DNA from: Streptomyces nitrosporeus
GTDB taxonomy: Bacteria > Actinomycetota > Actinomycetes > Streptomycetales > Streptomycetaceae
NCBI RefSeq assembly: GCF_008704555.1
Contig: NZ_CP023702.1
Span: forward strand, 6,424,001-6,488,000
Direction of reading: 5' to 3'
Length of the DNA: 64,000 nt
The first letter of the stretch is position 1; each line of letters begins with the position of its first letter. Positions 50,217 to 58,306 of the stretch are shown here, piece after piece. Under the pieces are notes generated by a model. That model saw only the letters and a program-made list of their open reading frames with translations, did no database searches and had not been told where the DNA came from. Both the position numbers and the translations under genes were made by a program.

Positions 50217-50630
50217 TCAGCTCTCGGCCAGGATGTGTGAGAGCTCCGTATCGAGGTCGAAGTGACGGTGCTCGGTACCGGGCGGAACCGCGGCGTCGGT
50301 CCTCTTCAGGAACGACTCCAGGGCCCGCGCCGGGGCTTCCAGCAGTGCTTCGCCCTCCGGGGAGCTCAGCGCGATACAGACGACGCCCTGACCGTGGCTA
50401 CGGGATGGCCAGACGCGGACGTCTCCGGTGCCGGTGGGCCTGTGCAGCCCCTCGGCGAGGAGGTCACGGGCGAAAACCCACTCGACCGTCTCCTCCGCTC
50501 CGGTGTGGAAGGTGGCGTGCACGGCATAGGGATCGGCCGTGTCATACCGCAGGCCCGCAGGTACAGGCAGTGAGGACTCGCTCGACACAACGAGGCGCAG
50601 GTGCAGCTCGCAGCTGACCGTGGTGTTCAT
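50217..50630 (-). CDS. ssgB: Sporulation-specific cell division protein SsgB
   Basis: The 137-residue SsgA-like protein matches SsgB closely from its first residues (MNTTVSCELHLRLVVSSESS) through DPYAVHATFHTG, WVFARDLLAEGL, GQGVVCIALSSPEGEALLEAPA and the C-terminal FDLDTELSHILAES. SsgB localises FtsZ at future sporulation septa with SsgA in Streptomyces aerial hyphae. It is monocistronic, as elsewhere in the genus. The upstream frame extension is not conserved-looking. A stress-sigma-like promoter and palindrome precede it. Confidence 0.97.
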   Translation of the reverse strand: MNTTVSCELHLRLVVSSESSLPVPAGLRYDTADPYAVHATFHTGAEETVEWVFARDLLAEGLHRPTGTGDVRVWPSRSHGQGVVCIALSSPEGEALLEAPARALESFLKRTDAAVPPGTEHRHFDLDTELSHILAES

Positions 50631-50691
50631 AAGCGCCAGGGCCTTTCGCTCAGTGTGCGCTCGGGGATTCGCACGTCGGCGAAATCGACAT

Positions 50692-50715
50692 GCCACCTAC
50701 GGTGGCGTTGTAAAC
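50692..50715 (-). promoter_or_regulatory. Candidate ssgB promoter with palindrome over the -10
   Basis: On the minus strand GTTT (50712-50715), 14 bases and GGTGGC (50692-50697) resemble the GTTT-N14-16-GGGTA type of sigma-B/sigma-H promoters; ssgB is known to be sigma-H dependent in S. coelicolor. GCCACCTACGGTGGC (50692-50706) is a perfect palindrome over the -10. Confidence 0.45.
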
Positions 50716-50820
50716 CCCTCTGACCCATTTGTGACGCTTCGGCCCCCTCGTCCAGCGGTGTGTAACTTTGAGTCATGCGTCCATTCCGGTGACGCGAGCC
50801 GTTCCGGTAGGTTGGGCATC

Positions 50821-51294
50821 ATGAACGCGGAGAGTGACGAGCGGAAGAAGGAGGCCGCCGCGCCGGCGGCCTCGGGATCCGCTGCGGGGGACGGGCGGAC
50901 GGCGGACGGGAAGCCGGAGGAGCGGGAGCTGGGATCGCGGGCGCCCGCGTACATCCGCTCCTCGCGGGTGCTGCTGGTGAGCTGGCAGGTGGGGATCTTC
51001 GTCGTGGGCCTGGCGGTCGTCGCCGCCGGTGCCGCGATGCTGGTCCTGCCCGGACCGGGCTGGCTGGTGATCTTCGGAGGGATGGCGATCTGGGCGACGG
51101 AGTTCGTCTGGGCGCAGCTGGTCCTGCGCTGGACCAAGCGCAAGGTCACCGAGGCCGCCCAGCGGGCTCTCGACCCCAAGGTGCGGCGCCGCAACATCAT
51201 CCTGACCACCCTCGGACTCGTGATCATCGCCGTGCTGGTGGGGGTCTACGTCTGGAAGTTCGGCATAGTCATGCCGTGGAAGATCGATCAGTGA
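50821..51294 (+). CDS. TIGR02611 family membrane protein
   Basis: The 157-residue product has a polar, Ala/Gly/Glu-rich N-terminus (1-45) and hydrophobic segments VSWQVGIFVVGLAVVAAGAAMLVLPGPGWLVIFGGMAIWA (in part, about 55-95) and IILTTLGLVIIAVLVGVYVW (about 130-150). LPGPGWLVI is the signature of TIGR02611/PGPGW-type proteins. The function is unknown. It is divergent from ssgB. The ATG is 8 bases after TAGGTT and lacks a Shine-Dalgarno sequence. Confidence 0.85.
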   Translation: MNAESDERKKEAAAPAASGSAAGDGRTADGKPEERELGSRAPAYIRSSRVLLVSWQVGIFVVGLAVVAAGAAMLVLPGPGWLVIFGGMAIWATEFVWAQLVLRWTKRKVTEAAQRALDPKVRRRNIILTTLGLVIIAVLVGVYVWKFGIVMPWKIDQ

Positions 51295-51348
51295 CCCGGA
51301 AGTGGTCCGGGAGCACCGCTGACATGGGGTAATGTTTGCGGTGCGCCG

Positions 51349-51420
51349 GGGCGATTAGCTCAGTGGGAGAGCGCTTCGTTCACACCGAAGAGGTCACTGG
51401 TTCGAACCCAGTATCGCCCA
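51349..51420 (+). tRNA. tRNA-Val (CAC)
   Basis: The 72-base cloverleaf has acceptor GGGCGAT/ATCGCCC, discriminator A, stem CTTCG/CGAAG and loop TTCACAC, giving anticodon CAC. TAATGT at 51330-51335 is a likely -10. An identical gene lies exactly 10,000 bases downstream. Confidence 0.97.
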
Positions 51421-51427
51421 CCCCGTA

Positions 51428-51466
51428 CCGATGGCCGGAAGTCTCACCGAGGCTTCCGGCCATCGG
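51428..51466 (+). terminator. Terminator of tRNA-Val (CAC)
   Basis: CCGATGGCCGGAAGTCTC pairs with GAGGCTTCCGGCCATCGG, an 18-bp stem (one G-T pair) with a 3-base loop, starting 8 bases after the tRNA. Confidence 0.85.
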
Positions 51467-51607
51467 CGTTCGTGCGTGTGGTCCACCCGGAGGCAGGCCC
51501 CGCCCCCGCGGGAGCCCCGGCCCCGCCGCGCGGGCCCGCCCTGCCGGCCGCCGCCCCGGCCGGCGGATCCTCCGGGCCGGTCGTCCGGCAAATTTTCGTC
51601 CGAACCG

Positions 51608-51667
51608 TTGACGTGTCCGTCCCCGCTCCCTACGTTGACCCGGCAAGCGCTTTCTAAAACGATTCAA
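51608..51667 (+). promoter_or_regulatory. Promoter and LacI-type operators of the rhamnogalacturonan operon
   Basis: TTGACG (51608-51613), 17 bases and TACGTT (51631-51636) form the promoter. Just downstream, at about +2, is the palindrome AAGCGCTT (51645-51652). It is followed by CTAAAACGATTCAA (51654-51667), whose right half GATTCAA equals half of the LacI-gene operator and whose centre CG is typical of LacI sites. Confidence 0.65.
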
Positions 51668-51689
51668 TGCGAATGGACGGGGGCGAGCC

Positions 51690-52976
51690 ATGTCTCGGAA
51701 CAACGGCATCGACCGGCGGCAGATGCTGAAGCTGGCCGGTCTCTCGGCGGCCGGGCTCGGACTGACGGCGGCCGGGTGCGGCTCGGGGAGCAGCGGTTCC
51801 GGGGGCACGGTCACCATCCGGCACTCCTGGTGGGGCGCCGACGACCGGGCGAAGAAGGTCCAGCAGTGCGTGACCCTCTTCGAGAAGAAGCACCCGAAGA
51901 TCAAGGTGAAGACGGACTTCCAGCAGTACGCGGACTTCTGGAAGAAGTTCAACACCCAGGCGGCAGGCGGCAACCCGCCCGACGTCATCCAGAACGCCGT
52001 GACCTTCCTGCGCAAGTACGAGGCCAAGAACGTGCTCCTCGACCTCAAGCCCCAGGCGGAGAAGGGGAACCTGGACCTCACCGGCTTCCGCGCCGGGCTG
52101 GAGAAGTTCGCGGAGATCGACGGCAGGCTGTTCGGGGTGCCGGTCGGCAGCAACTCGATGGCCCTGGTCATCGACGAGAAGGTCTACGAGAAGGCGGGCG
52201 TCGCCCCCGGGGCCGGCTGGACCTGGGACGACTGGTACGCGGGCATGCAGAAGATCAAGAACGGCCAGGGCATCGCCGGCGACGCGGGACCGCACGGGGT
52301 GATGTACCTCTACGACCTGATGCTCCGCCAGAACGGCAAGGCGTTCTTCACCGAGGACGGCATGGGCTTCGGCGAGGCCGAACTGCTGCCGTACTGGACC
52401 GAGGCCCTGGCGCGGGTGAAGTCGGGCGTCTACGCCGACCCCAAGAAGGTCGAGCAGATCAAGCCCGCCTCCGCGACCGCCAAGGGGCTCTCCGCGGGGG
52501 AGTTCACCTGGGACAACTTCTCCGTGCGCTACAGCGCCGAGGGCAAGAGCAGTTACGGCCTGGCGCCGATCCCCACCACCGACGGCAAGAGGACCGGCCA
52601 GTACCTGGGCTCGCTGATGCTCAGCGGGTCGGCCCGCACCAAGCACCCGGCCGAGGTCGCCACCTTCATCAGCTTCATGACCCACGACCCCGAGGTCGCC
52701 CGCATCATGGGCTACGACCGCGGCGTACCCGCCACCACCGCCCAGTTCGAGGCGTACGAGCCCGCCGACGCCCCCAACAAGGCGATCGGCGCCTACGAGA
52801 CCGCCATCGCGGACGCGGGGGTCCTGGAGCCCATCACCCCGCACCCGGCGGGCGCCGACGTCATCGAGGCCGCCTTCCTGCGCATAGGCACCGACCTGTC
52901 CCTGGGCAAGAGCTCGCCGGAGGAGTCCGTGAAGCAGTTCTTCTCCGAGGCGAAGACCGCCCTCGCCTCGAACTGA
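51690..52976 (+). CDS. Sugar ABC transporter substrate-binding lipoprotein
   Basis: The 428-residue family-1 extracellular solute-binding protein carries a Tat-type lipoprotein signal (DRRQMLKLAGLSAAGLGLTAAGC, in part; Cys30 lipidated). The binding domain starts VTIRHSWWGADDRAKKVQQCVTLFEKKHPKIKVKT (in part), with the usual NPPDVIQ and late SFMTHDPEVARIMGYDRGVPAT segments. It would capture oligosaccharides for the two permeases that follow. Context (YesL-like and PL26-type genes) points to rhamnogalacturonan fragments, as for YesO of Bacillus. Confidence 0.93.
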   Translation: MSRNNGIDRRQMLKLAGLSAAGLGLTAAGCGSGSSGSGGTVTIRHSWWGADDRAKKVQQCVTLFEKKHPKIKVKTDFQQYADFWKKFNTQAAGGNPPDVIQNAVTFLRKYEAKNVLLDLKPQAEKGNLDLTGFRAGLEKFAEIDGRLFGVPVGSNSMALVIDEKVYEKAGVAPGAGWTWDDWYAGMQKIKNGQGIAGDAGPHGVMYLYDLMLRQNGKAFFTEDGMGFGEAELLPYWTEALARVKSGVYADPKKVEQIKPASATAKGLSAGEFTWDNFSVRYSAEGKSSYGLAPIPTTDGKRTGQYLGSLMLSGSARTKHPAEVATFISFMTHDPEVARIMGYDRGVPATTAQFEAYEPADAPNKAIGAYETAIADAGVLEPITPHPAGADVIEAAFLRIGTDLSLGKSSPEESVKQFFSEAKTALASN

Positions 52977-52986
52977 GAGGACCGCG

Positions 52987-53982
52987 GTGACTCACATCCA
53001 GACCTCCCCGGGCGCGCGCGCCCCGGAGGCCGGCGGCCCCGTCGGCAAGCGGAACGGCCCCGGGGGGAGCGGGCCCCCGGCCGGCGCGCCGAAGCGGCCC
53101 GGGGGCCGGGAGAACCTGACCGGCTACCTGTTCATGTCGCCCTGGATCGCCGGCTTCCTGTTCCTGGTCGCCGGGCCCATGGTGTTCTCGCTGTACCTCT
53201 CGTTCACCGAGTACAACCTGTTCGACGCGCCCCGCTGGGTCGGCCTGCAAAACTTCACCGACATGTTCGCGGACCCCCGCTGGCGCCAGTCGGTCGAGGT
53301 CACCTCCTGGTACGTGCTGATCGGCACCCCGGTCAAGCTCGCCGCCGCGCTCGCCGTCGCCATGCTGCTGGCGCAGAAGCGGTGGGGCCAGTCCTTCTAC
53401 CGGGCGGCCTTCTACGCCCCCTCGCTGATCGGCGCGAGCGTGTCGGCGGCCATCGTCTGGCGGGCGCTGTTCTCGGACGACGCCCTCGTCGACCGTACGC
53501 AGAAGGTGTTCGGCATCGAGGTGGGCGGCTGGATCGGCGACCCCGAGATGATCATCTACGCGCTGGTCGCGCTGACCGTCTGGCAGTTCGGCGCACCGAT
53601 GGTGATCTTCCTGGCCGGCCTCAAACAGGTGCCGCGCGAGCTGTACGAGGCGGCCGAGGTGGACGGGGCCGGCCGCTGGCGCCGGTTCTTCCACATCACC
53701 CTGCCGATGATCTCGCCGGTGCTGTTCTTCAACGTCCTGCTGGAGACCATCCACTCCTTCCAGGTCTTCGGCTCCGCCTACATCGTCTCCAACGCCACTT
53801 GCGGGCCCGCCGACGCCACGCTCGTCTACACCTGTTACCTGTATGAACAGGGCTTCGTGAACAGCCGCATGGGCTTCGCCTCCGCCATGGGATGGCTGCT
53901 GCTCGTCGCCGTGGGCCTGGTCACCGCCGTCCTGTTCTGGTCCCAGAAGCGCTGGGTGCACTACGAGGAGGGCGGCCGATGA
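52987..53982 (+). CDS. Sugar ABC transporter permease (MalF/LplB type)
   Basis: The 331-residue product has a polar 40-residue N-terminus and six membrane helices (first YLFMSPWIAGFLFLVAGPMVFSLYLSF, in part). The EAA loop reads YEAAEVDGAGRWRRFFHITLPMISPVL, which binds the ATPase. GTG starts 10 bases after the binding-protein gene. No ATPase gene lies in the operon; a shared MsiK-type ATPase encoded elsewhere is the likely partner, as is usual in Streptomyces. Confidence 0.93.
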   Translation: MTHIQTSPGARAPEAGGPVGKRNGPGGSGPPAGAPKRPGGRENLTGYLFMSPWIAGFLFLVAGPMVFSLYLSFTEYNLFDAPRWVGLQNFTDMFADPRWRQSVEVTSWYVLIGTPVKLAAALAVAMLLAQKRWGQSFYRAAFYAPSLIGASVSAAIVWRALFSDDALVDRTQKVFGIEVGGWIGDPEMIIYALVALTVWQFGAPMVIFLAGLKQVPRELYEAAEVDGAGRWRRFFHITLPMISPVLFFNVLLETIHSFQVFGSAYIVSNATCGPADATLVYTCYLYEQGFVNSRMGFASAMGWLLLVAVGLVTAVLFWSQKRWVHYEEGGR

Positions 53983-54839
53983 GCCTCCTGACAGCAGCCG
54001 TACGACGCCGCGGGCCGGGCGCCCTGGCCTGGCACCTCGGCGCGCTCGTGCTCCTCGCCGTGGTGCTCTACCCCGTGGTGTGGACCATCGGGGCGTCCTT
54101 CAAGCCGAGCGCGGACATCATCGGCGCGCTCGACCTGTTCCCCGCCGACCCGGTCACGGACAACTACACCCGCCTGACCGAAGGCATCGCGGACATCCCG
54201 ATCTCCACCTTCTTCCTGAACTCGGCCTACATCGCCGTCGGTTCGGTCATCGGTGTGGTGCTGTCCTGCTCGCTGACGGCGTACGCCTTCGCCAAGGTCC
54301 GCTTCGCCGGCCGCAACGCCATGTTCGCCGTCATGATCGGCACCCTGCTGCTGCCGTACCACGTGCTGATCATCCCGCAGTACGTGATGTTCCAGAAGCT
54401 GGAACTGATCAACACCTTCACCCCGCTGCTCATCGGCAAGTACCTCGCCACCGACGCCTTCTTCGTCTTCCTGATGGTGCAGTTCATGCGGGGCCTGCCC
54501 AGGGAACTCGACGAGGCCGCCCGGCTCGACGGCTGCGGGCACCTGCGGATCTACTGGTCCATCGTCATGCCGCTCTGCCGGCCCGCGCTCATCACCAGTG
54601 CGATCTTCACCTTCATCAACGCCTGGAACGACTTCATGGGCCCGCTGCTCTACCTCAACGAGCCGGACAAGTACACCGTCTCGATGGGGCTCAAGATGTT
54701 CATCGACCAGGACGCCGTGGCCGACTACGGCGGCATGATCGCCATGTCGCTCGTCGCCCTGCTGCCGGTGCTGGCCTTCTTCCTGGCCTTCCAGCGCTAC
54801 CTGATCGACGGCATGGCCACCTCCGGCCTGAAGGGCTGA
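53979..54839 (+). CDS. Sugar ABC transporter permease (MalG/YtcP type)
   Basis: The 286-residue product has six membrane helices (VLLAVVLYPVVWTIGASF first). The EAA loop reads LDEAARLDGCGHLRIYWSIVMPLCRPAL, and FINAWNDFMGPLLYL and the C-terminal FQRYLIDGMATSGLKG are typical of the MalG group. The ATG overlaps the preceding permease stop as ATGA. It pairs with that permease to form the importer channel. Confidence 0.93.
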   Translation: MSLLTAAVRRRGPGALAWHLGALVLLAVVLYPVVWTIGASFKPSADIIGALDLFPADPVTDNYTRLTEGIADIPISTFFLNSAYIAVGSVIGVVLSCSLTAYAFAKVRFAGRNAMFAVMIGTLLLPYHVLIIPQYVMFQKLELINTFTPLLIGKYLATDAFFVFLMVQFMRGLPRELDEAARLDGCGHLRIYWSIVMPLCRPALITSAIFTFINAWNDFMGPLLYLNEPDKYTVSMGLKMFIDQDAVADYGGMIAMSLVALLPVLAFFLAFQRYLIDGMATSGLKG

Positions 54840-54849
54840 GGAGGACACC

Positions 54850-55440
54850 ATGAGGAACGGTTCCCGCAAGGCCGCGCGCGGTTCACGGGTGAAGGACCGC
54901 TTCGCCCTGTTCGCCGAGTGCATGCTCACCGGGGTGTGGATCGCCGCCGCCGCGCTGCCGCTCGTCACCTTCCCCGCGGCCCTCGCCGCCGGGACCCGGC
55001 ACCTGCGCCGCCATCTGGCCGGGGAGCGGGGCGGCCTGCGGGAGTTCGCCGCCGACACCCGCGCGGCGGCACGCGGCGGATGGCTGGTCGGCGCCGCCGT
55101 GCCGGCCGCCGGAGCGCTGCTCCTGGTGGACCTGGCGGCCGTACGCGCCGGGCTGCCCGGCGGCCCCTTCGTGGGGGCCGTCGGCGTCCTCGCCCTGATC
55201 GGGCTCCTCGTCGCGGTGGTACGGGCCGCCGCGCTCTGGGAACCCCGCGCCACCTGGCGGACGCTGCTGGCCGACGCGGGACGGCGCACGGTCCAGGACC
55301 CGGCCGGCTCCCTGCTGCTGGTCTGCGGGATGGCCGTCGTCGCCCTGTCCGGCGCCCTCGTGCTGCCGCTGGCCGTCCCCGTCCTCGGGGCCCTCGCCGC
55401 CGCGGCCACCGCCGTGGAAGCCCGCCGGCTCGCCCGCTGA
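54850..55440 (+). CDS. YesL/DUF624-like membrane protein
   Basis: The 196-residue product has about five hydrophobic segments and a DUF624-like layout: a short basic start, CMLTGVWIAAAALPLVTFPAALAAGTRHLRRHLAGE (in part), then LVGAAVPAAGALLLVDLAAV and paired C-terminal helices. YesL of Bacillus subtilis lies in the rhamnogalacturonan operon yesLMNOPQ, and DUF624 genes follow sugar importers widely. Its role is unknown. It starts 10 bases after the second permease, within the operon. Confidence 0.8.
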   Translation: MRNGSRKAARGSRVKDRFALFAECMLTGVWIAAAALPLVTFPAALAAGTRHLRRHLAGERGGLREFAADTRAAARGGWLVGAAVPAAGALLLVDLAAVRAGLPGGPFVGAVGVLALIGLLVAVVRAAALWEPRATWRTLLADAGRRTVQDPAGSLLLVCGMAVVALSGALVLPLAVPVLGALAAAATAVEARRLAR

Positions 55441-55504
55441 CCCGGCCGGCACCCCCTCTTCCCCCTGTCGCATGACCCCGATCCGTACGGAGAGAGGCAC
55501 CACC

Positions 55505-58252
55505 ATGTCCAGGATGCCCCGCAGAACCCTCCTGAAGGCAGCGGCGGCGGCCGGCGCCGCCGCGCAGCTCGGCTGGACCGCCGGCGCCGCCACGGCCACC
55601 GCCGCCCCCGGCACGCCGGAGACCGCGGAACCCGTGACCCTCACCTGGCTGGAGTCCGGCGGACTCGGCGCCGCCCCCGGCACCACCCTCGGAGTGCCCT
55701 GGCCCCAGGGGCGGCACCCGGGCGACCAGACCTTCGCGCTGGCCACCGAGGACGGCGAGGACGTCCCCGTGCAGACCTGGCCCATCGGCTACTGGCCGGA
55801 CGGCTCGCTCAAATGGACCGCGCACGCCGTCGGGCCCGAGGTCACCGCCGAGAAGTTCACCCTCACCCCGGGCGCCGCCGCCGCCCCGGCGAACAAGGTC
55901 ACGGCCGTCCGCAAGGGCGGCACCGTCACCGTCTCCACCGGAGTGATCACCGCGAAGCTGGGCACCGGCGGCTCCGCCCTCGTCAGGACCGTCACCCGCG
56001 GCTCCACCGAGATCGCCCGCGACGGCCGGCTCGTCCTGCTCCGCCAGGACGAGATCGAGGACGGCGACCAGGGCGCCTGGAAACACGAGCGGTTCGAGAG
56101 CGTCGTCGAGGAGACCGTGATCGAACAGGACGGGCCCGTCCGCGCCGTCGTCCGCATCGACGGCAGGCACCGCAAGGGATCGCGCTCCTGGATGCCCTTC
56201 TCCGTACGCCTCTACTTCTACGCCGGCGCCGACTCCTTCCGGATGGTGCACACCGTCACCTACGACGGCACCCAGGAACCCGGCAAGGCGAGCGGCGACT
56301 TCGTCCGCGGGCTCGGCGTCCGCTTCACCGTCCCCCTGCGCGACGCCGCCTACGACCGGCACATCCGGATCGGCGGCGACGGCACCGGGCTGCTGCGCGA
56401 AGCGGTCAAGGGCATCACCGGCCTGCGCCGCGACCCCGGCGCGGCCGTCCGCGAGGCACAGTTCGCCGGGAAGCGGCTGCCCGACCCCGCCACCTGGGAT
56501 CAGCGCGTCACCACGCGCCTGCGGTACATCCCCGAATGGGGCGACTACACCCTCTCCCAGCTCTCCGCCGACGGCTTCACCCTGCGCAAGCGCACCGGGA
56601 AGGGCCACGGCTGGATCGGCGCCGGCGGCGGACGGCGGGCCTCCGGATTCGGCTACGTCGGCGGGCCCAGCGGCGGATTCTCCTTCGGGCTGCGCGACTT
56701 CTGGGAGAAGCACCCCGCCCAGCTCGACATCCGCGGCGCCCACACCGACGAGGCCGAGGTCACCCTCTGGCTCTGGTCACCCGAGGCCCAGCCCATGGAC
56801 CTGCGCTTCTACCACGACGGCATGGGCCAGGACACCTACCCCGAACAGGTCGAAGGGCTCAACATCACCTACGAGGACTACGAACCCGGCTTCGGCACCC
56901 CCTACGGCATCGCCCGCACCAGTGAACTCCTCTTCTGGGCCAACGGGGCCACCCCCGCCCCCGAGACCCTCGCCCGGCAGGCCGAAGCCGTCCGTACCCC
57001 GCCCCAGCTGGCCGCCCCGCCCCGGCAGCTGATCAAGGCCAGAGTCTTCGGCGGGCTCTTCTCCGAACCCGACCGCTCCACCGCCGCCAAGTCGAGGATC
57101 GAAGACCACCTGGACTTCCTCTTCACCTATTACAAGGACCAGGTGGAGATGCGCCGCTGGTACGGCTTCTGGGACTACGGCGACATCATGCACACCTACG
57201 ACCCCACCCGCCACCAGTGGTGCTACGACGTCGGCGGCTACGCCTGGGACAACTCCGAACTCTCGCCCGACCTCTGGCTCTGGTACGCCTACATGCGCTC
57301 CGGCCGCGCCGACATCTACCGCTTCGCCGAGGCGATGACCCGCCATACCGGCGAGGTCGACGTCTACCACCTCGGCACATGGGCAGGCCTCGGCACCCGG
57401 CACGGGGTCCAGCACTATGCCGACAGCGCCAAGCAGCAGCGCATCGCCAACACCACCTACCGGCGGATGTTCTACTTCCTCACCGCCGACGAACGCGTCG
57501 GCGACCTCATGCGCGCCAACGTCGACTCCGACGAGACCTTCCTCGCCCTCGACCCCCTCCGCAAGATACGCACCGAGCCCTACACCCCCGACCGCAACGC
57601 CCTCTCGATCGGCTTCGGCACCGACTGGAGCGGCCTCGTCTCCGCCTGGCTCACCGAGTGGGAACGGCGCGGCCCCCAGTGGGAGAAGGCCAGGGACCGG
57701 GTCCTGTCCACGATGGAGACCATCGCCGCCCAGCCCAACGGCTTCGTCCAGGGCACCGCCCTCTACGACCTCGACACGGGGAGGTTCGCCGTCGCCGGAA
57801 AACCCGAGGTGGGGGTCTCGCACCTGTCCGCCATGTTCGGACTGGTCGAACTCAACGCCGAACTCATCGACATGATCGACATGCCGGCGTTCAAGGCCGC
57901 CTGGATCGACTACTGCCGCTACTACAACGCCACCAAGGCCGAACAGGCCGCCCGCTACGGCTCCCACTTCGGCACCCTGCTGCTCTTCCAGGGCCACTCG
58001 CGCCAGGACGCCTACGCCGCCGTGCAGACCGGTGACGTCACCCTCGCCACCCGGGCCTGGAAGCAGTTCTACGGCAGCGCCGACGCCTGGGACTACAAGG
58101 AGGGCACCGACTGGAGCATCAAGGAGATCGACGGCCCCACCGCCCTCGTACAGGGCGGTGAAGCCGCCTGGGTCTCCACCAACTCCACCGCCCTGTACGG
58201 CCTCGCGGCCATCCAGAACCTCGCCCTCGTCGGCGACCGGATGCCCTCCTGA
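55505..58252 (+). CDS. Tat-exported exo-rhamnogalacturonan-lyase-type protein (PL26/PcRGLX-like)
   Basis: The 915-residue product begins with a twin-arginine signal (MPRRTLLKAAAAAGAAAQLG). A beta-rich N-terminal domain (about 45-430; VPWPQGRHPGDQTFAL, WPDGSLKWTAHAVG) and an alpha/alpha-barrel C-terminal domain (about 480-900) follow. The latter has RRWYGFWDYGDIMHTYD, WCYDVGGYAWDNSE, VYHLGTWAGLGTRHGVQHYADSAK (in part) and LLLFQGHSRQDAY. This matches exo-rhamnogalacturonan lyases of the PcRGLX type. GGAGAGAGG precedes the ATG. It would cut rhamnogalacturonan chains outside the cell and feed the importer. Confidence 0.85.
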   Translation: MSRMPRRTLLKAAAAAGAAAQLGWTAGAATATAAPGTPETAEPVTLTWLESGGLGAAPGTTLGVPWPQGRHPGDQTFALATEDGEDVPVQTWPIGYWPDGSLKWTAHAVGPEVTAEKFTLTPGAAAAPANKVTAVRKGGTVTVSTGVITAKLGTGGSALVRTVTRGSTEIARDGRLVLLRQDEIEDGDQGAWKHERFESVVEETVIEQDGPVRAVVRIDGRHRKGSRSWMPFSVRLYFYAGADSFRMVHTVTYDGTQEPGKASGDFVRGLGVRFTVPLRDAAYDRHIRIGGDGTGLLREAVKGITGLRRDPGAAVREAQFAGKRLPDPATWDQRVTTRLRYIPEWGDYTLSQLSADGFTLRKRTGKGHGWIGAGGGRRASGFGYVGGPSGGFSFGLRDFWEKHPAQLDIRGAHTDEAEVTLWLWSPEAQPMDLRFYHDGMGQDTYPEQVEGLNITYEDYEPGFGTPYGIARTSELLFWANGATPAPETLARQAEAVRTPPQLAAPPRQLIKARVFGGLFSEPDRSTAAKSRIEDHLDFLFTYYKDQVEMRRWYGFWDYGDIMHTYDPTRHQWCYDVGGYAWDNSELSPDLWLWYAYMRSGRADIYRFAEAMTRHTGEVDVYHLGTWAGLGTRHGVQHYADSAKQQRIANTTYRRMFYFLTADERVGDLMRANVDSDETFLALDPLRKIRTEPYTPDRNALSIGFGTDWSGLVSAWLTEWERRGPQWEKARDRVLSTMETIAAQPNGFVQGTALYDLDTGRFAVAGKPEVGVSHLSAMFGLVELNAELIDMIDMPAFKAAWIDYCRYYNATKAEQAARYGSHFGTLLLFQGHSRQDAYAAVQTGDVTLATRAWKQFYGSADAWDYKEGTDWSIKEIDGPTALVQGGEAAWVSTNSTALYGLAAIQNLALVGDRMPS

Positions 58253-58306
58253 GGGCTGTCCGGGACACGCCCCGGACCCGGTGGGGCCGTCCGGCGGACA
58301 GGCCCT
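58252..58306. terminator. Imperfect hairpin between convergent genes
   Basis: AGGGCTGTCCG (58252-58262) pairs with CGGACAGGCCCT (58295-58306) with one bulged base. The arms enclose further GC-rich inner pairing. It starts at the stop of the lyase gene and ends in the stop of the convergent membrane-protein gene. Confidence 0.45.
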
